Of a stretch of DNA of 8,500 nt, positions 7,311-8,500 are shown piece after piece. The notes beneath the pieces were generated by a model, which did no database searches, was not told where the DNA came from, and saw only the letters and a program-made list of their open reading frames with translations. The stretch lies in the NCBI GenBank assembly GCA_021106775.1, contig JAIOTL010000119.1, forward strand, positions 1-8,500, in the 5' to 3' direction. A program made the translations under genes and the position numbers. The stretch comes from Planctomycetota bacterium (GTDB lineage: Bacteria > Planctomycetota > UBA8742 > SKZP01 > JAIOTL01). Positions within the stretch are counted from its first letter, which is position 1; each line of letters starts with the position of its first letter.

Positions 7311-7344
7311 AAAATCCGAAGATATTTTTGAGCGAGGACTTTTC

Positions 7345-7844
7345 ATGGGTAGAGCGCACAAATTCGGCGACAATATTGATACAGACGTTATCATACCGGG
7401 ACGATATTGCAATATGACAAACCCGTCGGATTTGGCGAAACACTGCCTTGAAGACCTTGATTCCAGCTTTGTGAGCAAGGTCCAGCAGGATGACGTTGTA
7501 ATTGCCGGTGATAATTTCGGCTGGGTTCATCGCGCGAAGTTGCTGCGGTAACCCTTAAAGCCTCAGTCGTCGGAGCGGTCATTGCCAATTCATTCGCTAG
7601 AATTTTATTCCGAAATTCAATAAATATCGGGCTTCTAATAATCGAATGCCCTGAATGCGTTGAAAAAACAGATTCTGAGGATGTTTTGGAAATAATTCTT
7701 CAAAAAGGTAAAATTATTAACAAAACCAAGGACTTAATATTCACATTCGCGCCTTATAACACCGAACTTACAGAGATTTTCGATGCCGGTGGATTAATTC
7801 CCTGGCTTAAAAACAGGGCATTACACGAGACTTCAGATGATTGA
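7345..7844 (+). pseudogene. leuD: 3-isopropylmalate dehydratase small subunit, one-base frameshift
   Basis: The small (swivel-domain) subunit of the aconitase-type hydro-lyase that isomerises isopropylmalate in leucine synthesis; it works with LeuC, which is not in the window. The first 59 codons read MGRAHKFGDNIDTDVIIPGR... up to AGDNFG, then the frame fails and stops at 7549-7551. One missing base between 7523 and 7524 explains it: with a C restored, the text becomes FGCGSSREVAAVTLKASVVG, continues through ARILFRNSINIGLLIIECPE and GGLIPWLK, and ends at TGA 7842-7844. The repaired product is 166 residues, the normal length for this compact bacterial/archaeal type. The rest of the gene shows no other damage, so this is either a very recent mutation or a sequence/assembly error. 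Related homoaconitase or dimethylmalate dehydratase small subunits cannot be ruled out. GAGGA (7334-7338) lies six bases before the ATG. Confidence 0.85.
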
Positions 7845-8469
7845 GTTCCGAAATATCAGTTTAAAATTCAAAAATACAATGCTTTTCGACAATTTCTCAT
7901 TGAGCTTCGACGAAGGTGAGAAAGTCTTACTTTTCGGCAAGTCCGGCACAGGGAAATCCTCGCTGTTAAAGCTTTTGCTTGGATTCGTTCGACAGAATGC
8001 CGGAGAAATCCTCATTAACGGAGACAAACTTGATAAGAAACAGGTTTGGAAACTGCGAAAAACAACTGCGTATGTGAACCAGAACCTTGAAATTGGCGAA
8101 GGCAGCATCCTCGAATATTTAAGGGAATTCCTCAGTCTGAAAAGCAATGCCGACGTTGAATTCGACGAGCAGGAAATCACCAAATATATTGAATTCTTTG
8201 AGCTGCCACCGGATTTATTAGAAAAAAATATAGAAGACATTTCCGGTGGAGAAAAACAGCGTTTCGCAATTATTACATCAATTCTACTCAACCGCGATAT
8301 TTACCTGCTCGACGAGATTACTTCAGGGCTTGATTCAGAAATGAAACAGAAAGTGGCTGATTTTTTCGCAAACGAATTCAGCAAAACCCTGTTAATTGTC
8401 TCCCATGATGAAATCTGGAAGGAATTCCCGAATATTCGAACAATCACATTAAATGGAGCGAAAAGGTGA
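7837..8469 (+). CDS. ABC transporter ATP-binding protein, FetA/YbbL-like
   Basis: A complete 210-residue ABC ATPase. Walker A is GKSGTGKS (34-41), the Q-loop is NQNL with Gln82, the signature is ISGGEKQR (135-142), Walker B is IYLLDE (155-160, catalytic Glu160), the D-loop is SGLD (163-166) and the switch His is 190. The stretch PDLLEKNIEDISGGEKQR followed by LLDEITSGLD is close to what I recall of E. coli FetA (YbbL), the ATPase of a small two-part transporter linked to iron homeostasis, and the short length fits. This assignment is by memory of sequence, so a different small importer or exporter is possible. The ATG lies within the last codons of leuD, an 8-base overlap, and the gene ends overlapping the next start, so the three are probably co-translated. 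Confidence 0.85.
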   Translation: MIEFRNISLKFKNTMLFDNFSLSFDEGEKVLLFGKSGTGKSSLLKLLLGFVRQNAGEILINGDKLDKKQVWKLRKTTAYVNQNLEIGEGSILEYLREFLSLKSNADVEFDEQEITKYIEFFELPPDLLEKNIEDISGGEKQRFAIITSILLNRDIYLLDEITSGLDSEMKQKVADFFANEFSKTLLIVSHDEIWKEFPNIRTITLNGAKR

Positions 8470-8500
8470 TAAATCTGGGTTGTTTATCTTCAATCTTGGC
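8466..8500 (+). CDS. start of a downstream gene, probably the ABC permease (cut by window end)
   Basis: GTG at 8466-8468 overlaps the ABC stop codon as GTGA, and GGAG (8455-8458) lies seven bases before it, a normal translational-coupling arrangement. Only eleven codons remain (MINLGCLSSIL), mostly hydrophobic, which suits the start of a membrane protein. For a FetA/YbbL-like ATPase the expected partner is the FetB/YbbM (UPF0014) permease, but this is inferred from context; the visible residues are too few to identify it. Confidence 0.45.
   Translation, partial: MINLGCLSSIL

Noticed and set aside
7519..7530. Programmed frameshift in leuD
   Set aside because: No slippery heptamer or downstream pseudoknot is evident, and a single missing C in a conserved Cys codon explains the break fully.
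7833..8291. Minus-strand frame of 152 codons opposite the ABC ATPase
   Set aside because: It is antisense to a gene with all ABC motifs intact and its translation is Ser/Phe-rich shadow sequence.

Overview
The window is bacterial, about 40% G+C, with compact genes and clear Shine-Dalgarno sites of the GGAGG type. It has no rRNA, tRNA or phage genes. The organism cannot be named from this sequence. Two large membrane-anchored proteins carry a 'G.LP..L.EL...DPF' C-terminal block that I associate with Planctomycetota/PVC and related uncultured lineages, so an uncultured bacterium of that kind is the best guess (inference, low confidence).

Layout. Positions 1-86 lie downstream of a minus-strand gene and contain a short REP-like palindrome. 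Positions 87-1391 (minus) encode a PLP-dependent trans-sulfuration enzyme with methionine gamma-lyase-like active-site residues. The 626-base divergent intergenic region (1392-2017) is unusually structured. It holds a candidate promoter for the minus gene, a roughly 190-bp MITE-like element with hairpin inverted termini (1534-1726), one copy of a dispersed repeat (1829-1942, minus orientation), and a TATAAT box serving the plus-strand gene. Two paralogous single-pass membrane proteins follow (2018-3463, starting at TTG, and 3533-4945), each with its own TATAAT box and GGAGG site at nearly the same distances. A large TPR protein (5125-7158) has a C39-peptidase-like domain in its middle that keeps His and Asp but lacks the catalytic Cys.

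Positions 7159-7344 hold the second, inverted copy of the dispersed repeat, ending 34 bp before the isopropylmalate dehydratase small subunit gene (leuD). That gene is interrupted by a one-base deletion exactly in the Cys codon of its conserved FGCGSSRE motif; the remainder reads intact in the shifted frame. Its end overlaps by 8 bases the start of an ABC ATPase resembling FetA/YbbL, which in turn overlaps the start of another gene cut by the window edge, probably the cognate permease.

How the parts fit. The leuD-ABC-permease run is a translationally coupled operon. The paralogue pair looks like a tandem duplication whose promoter unit was also duplicated. The TPR protein appears to be its own unit. 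No single pathway joins all the genes. The most interesting items are the diverged inverted intergenic repeat, the MITE-like element, the TPR protein with a pseudo-C39 domain, and the leuD frameshift.
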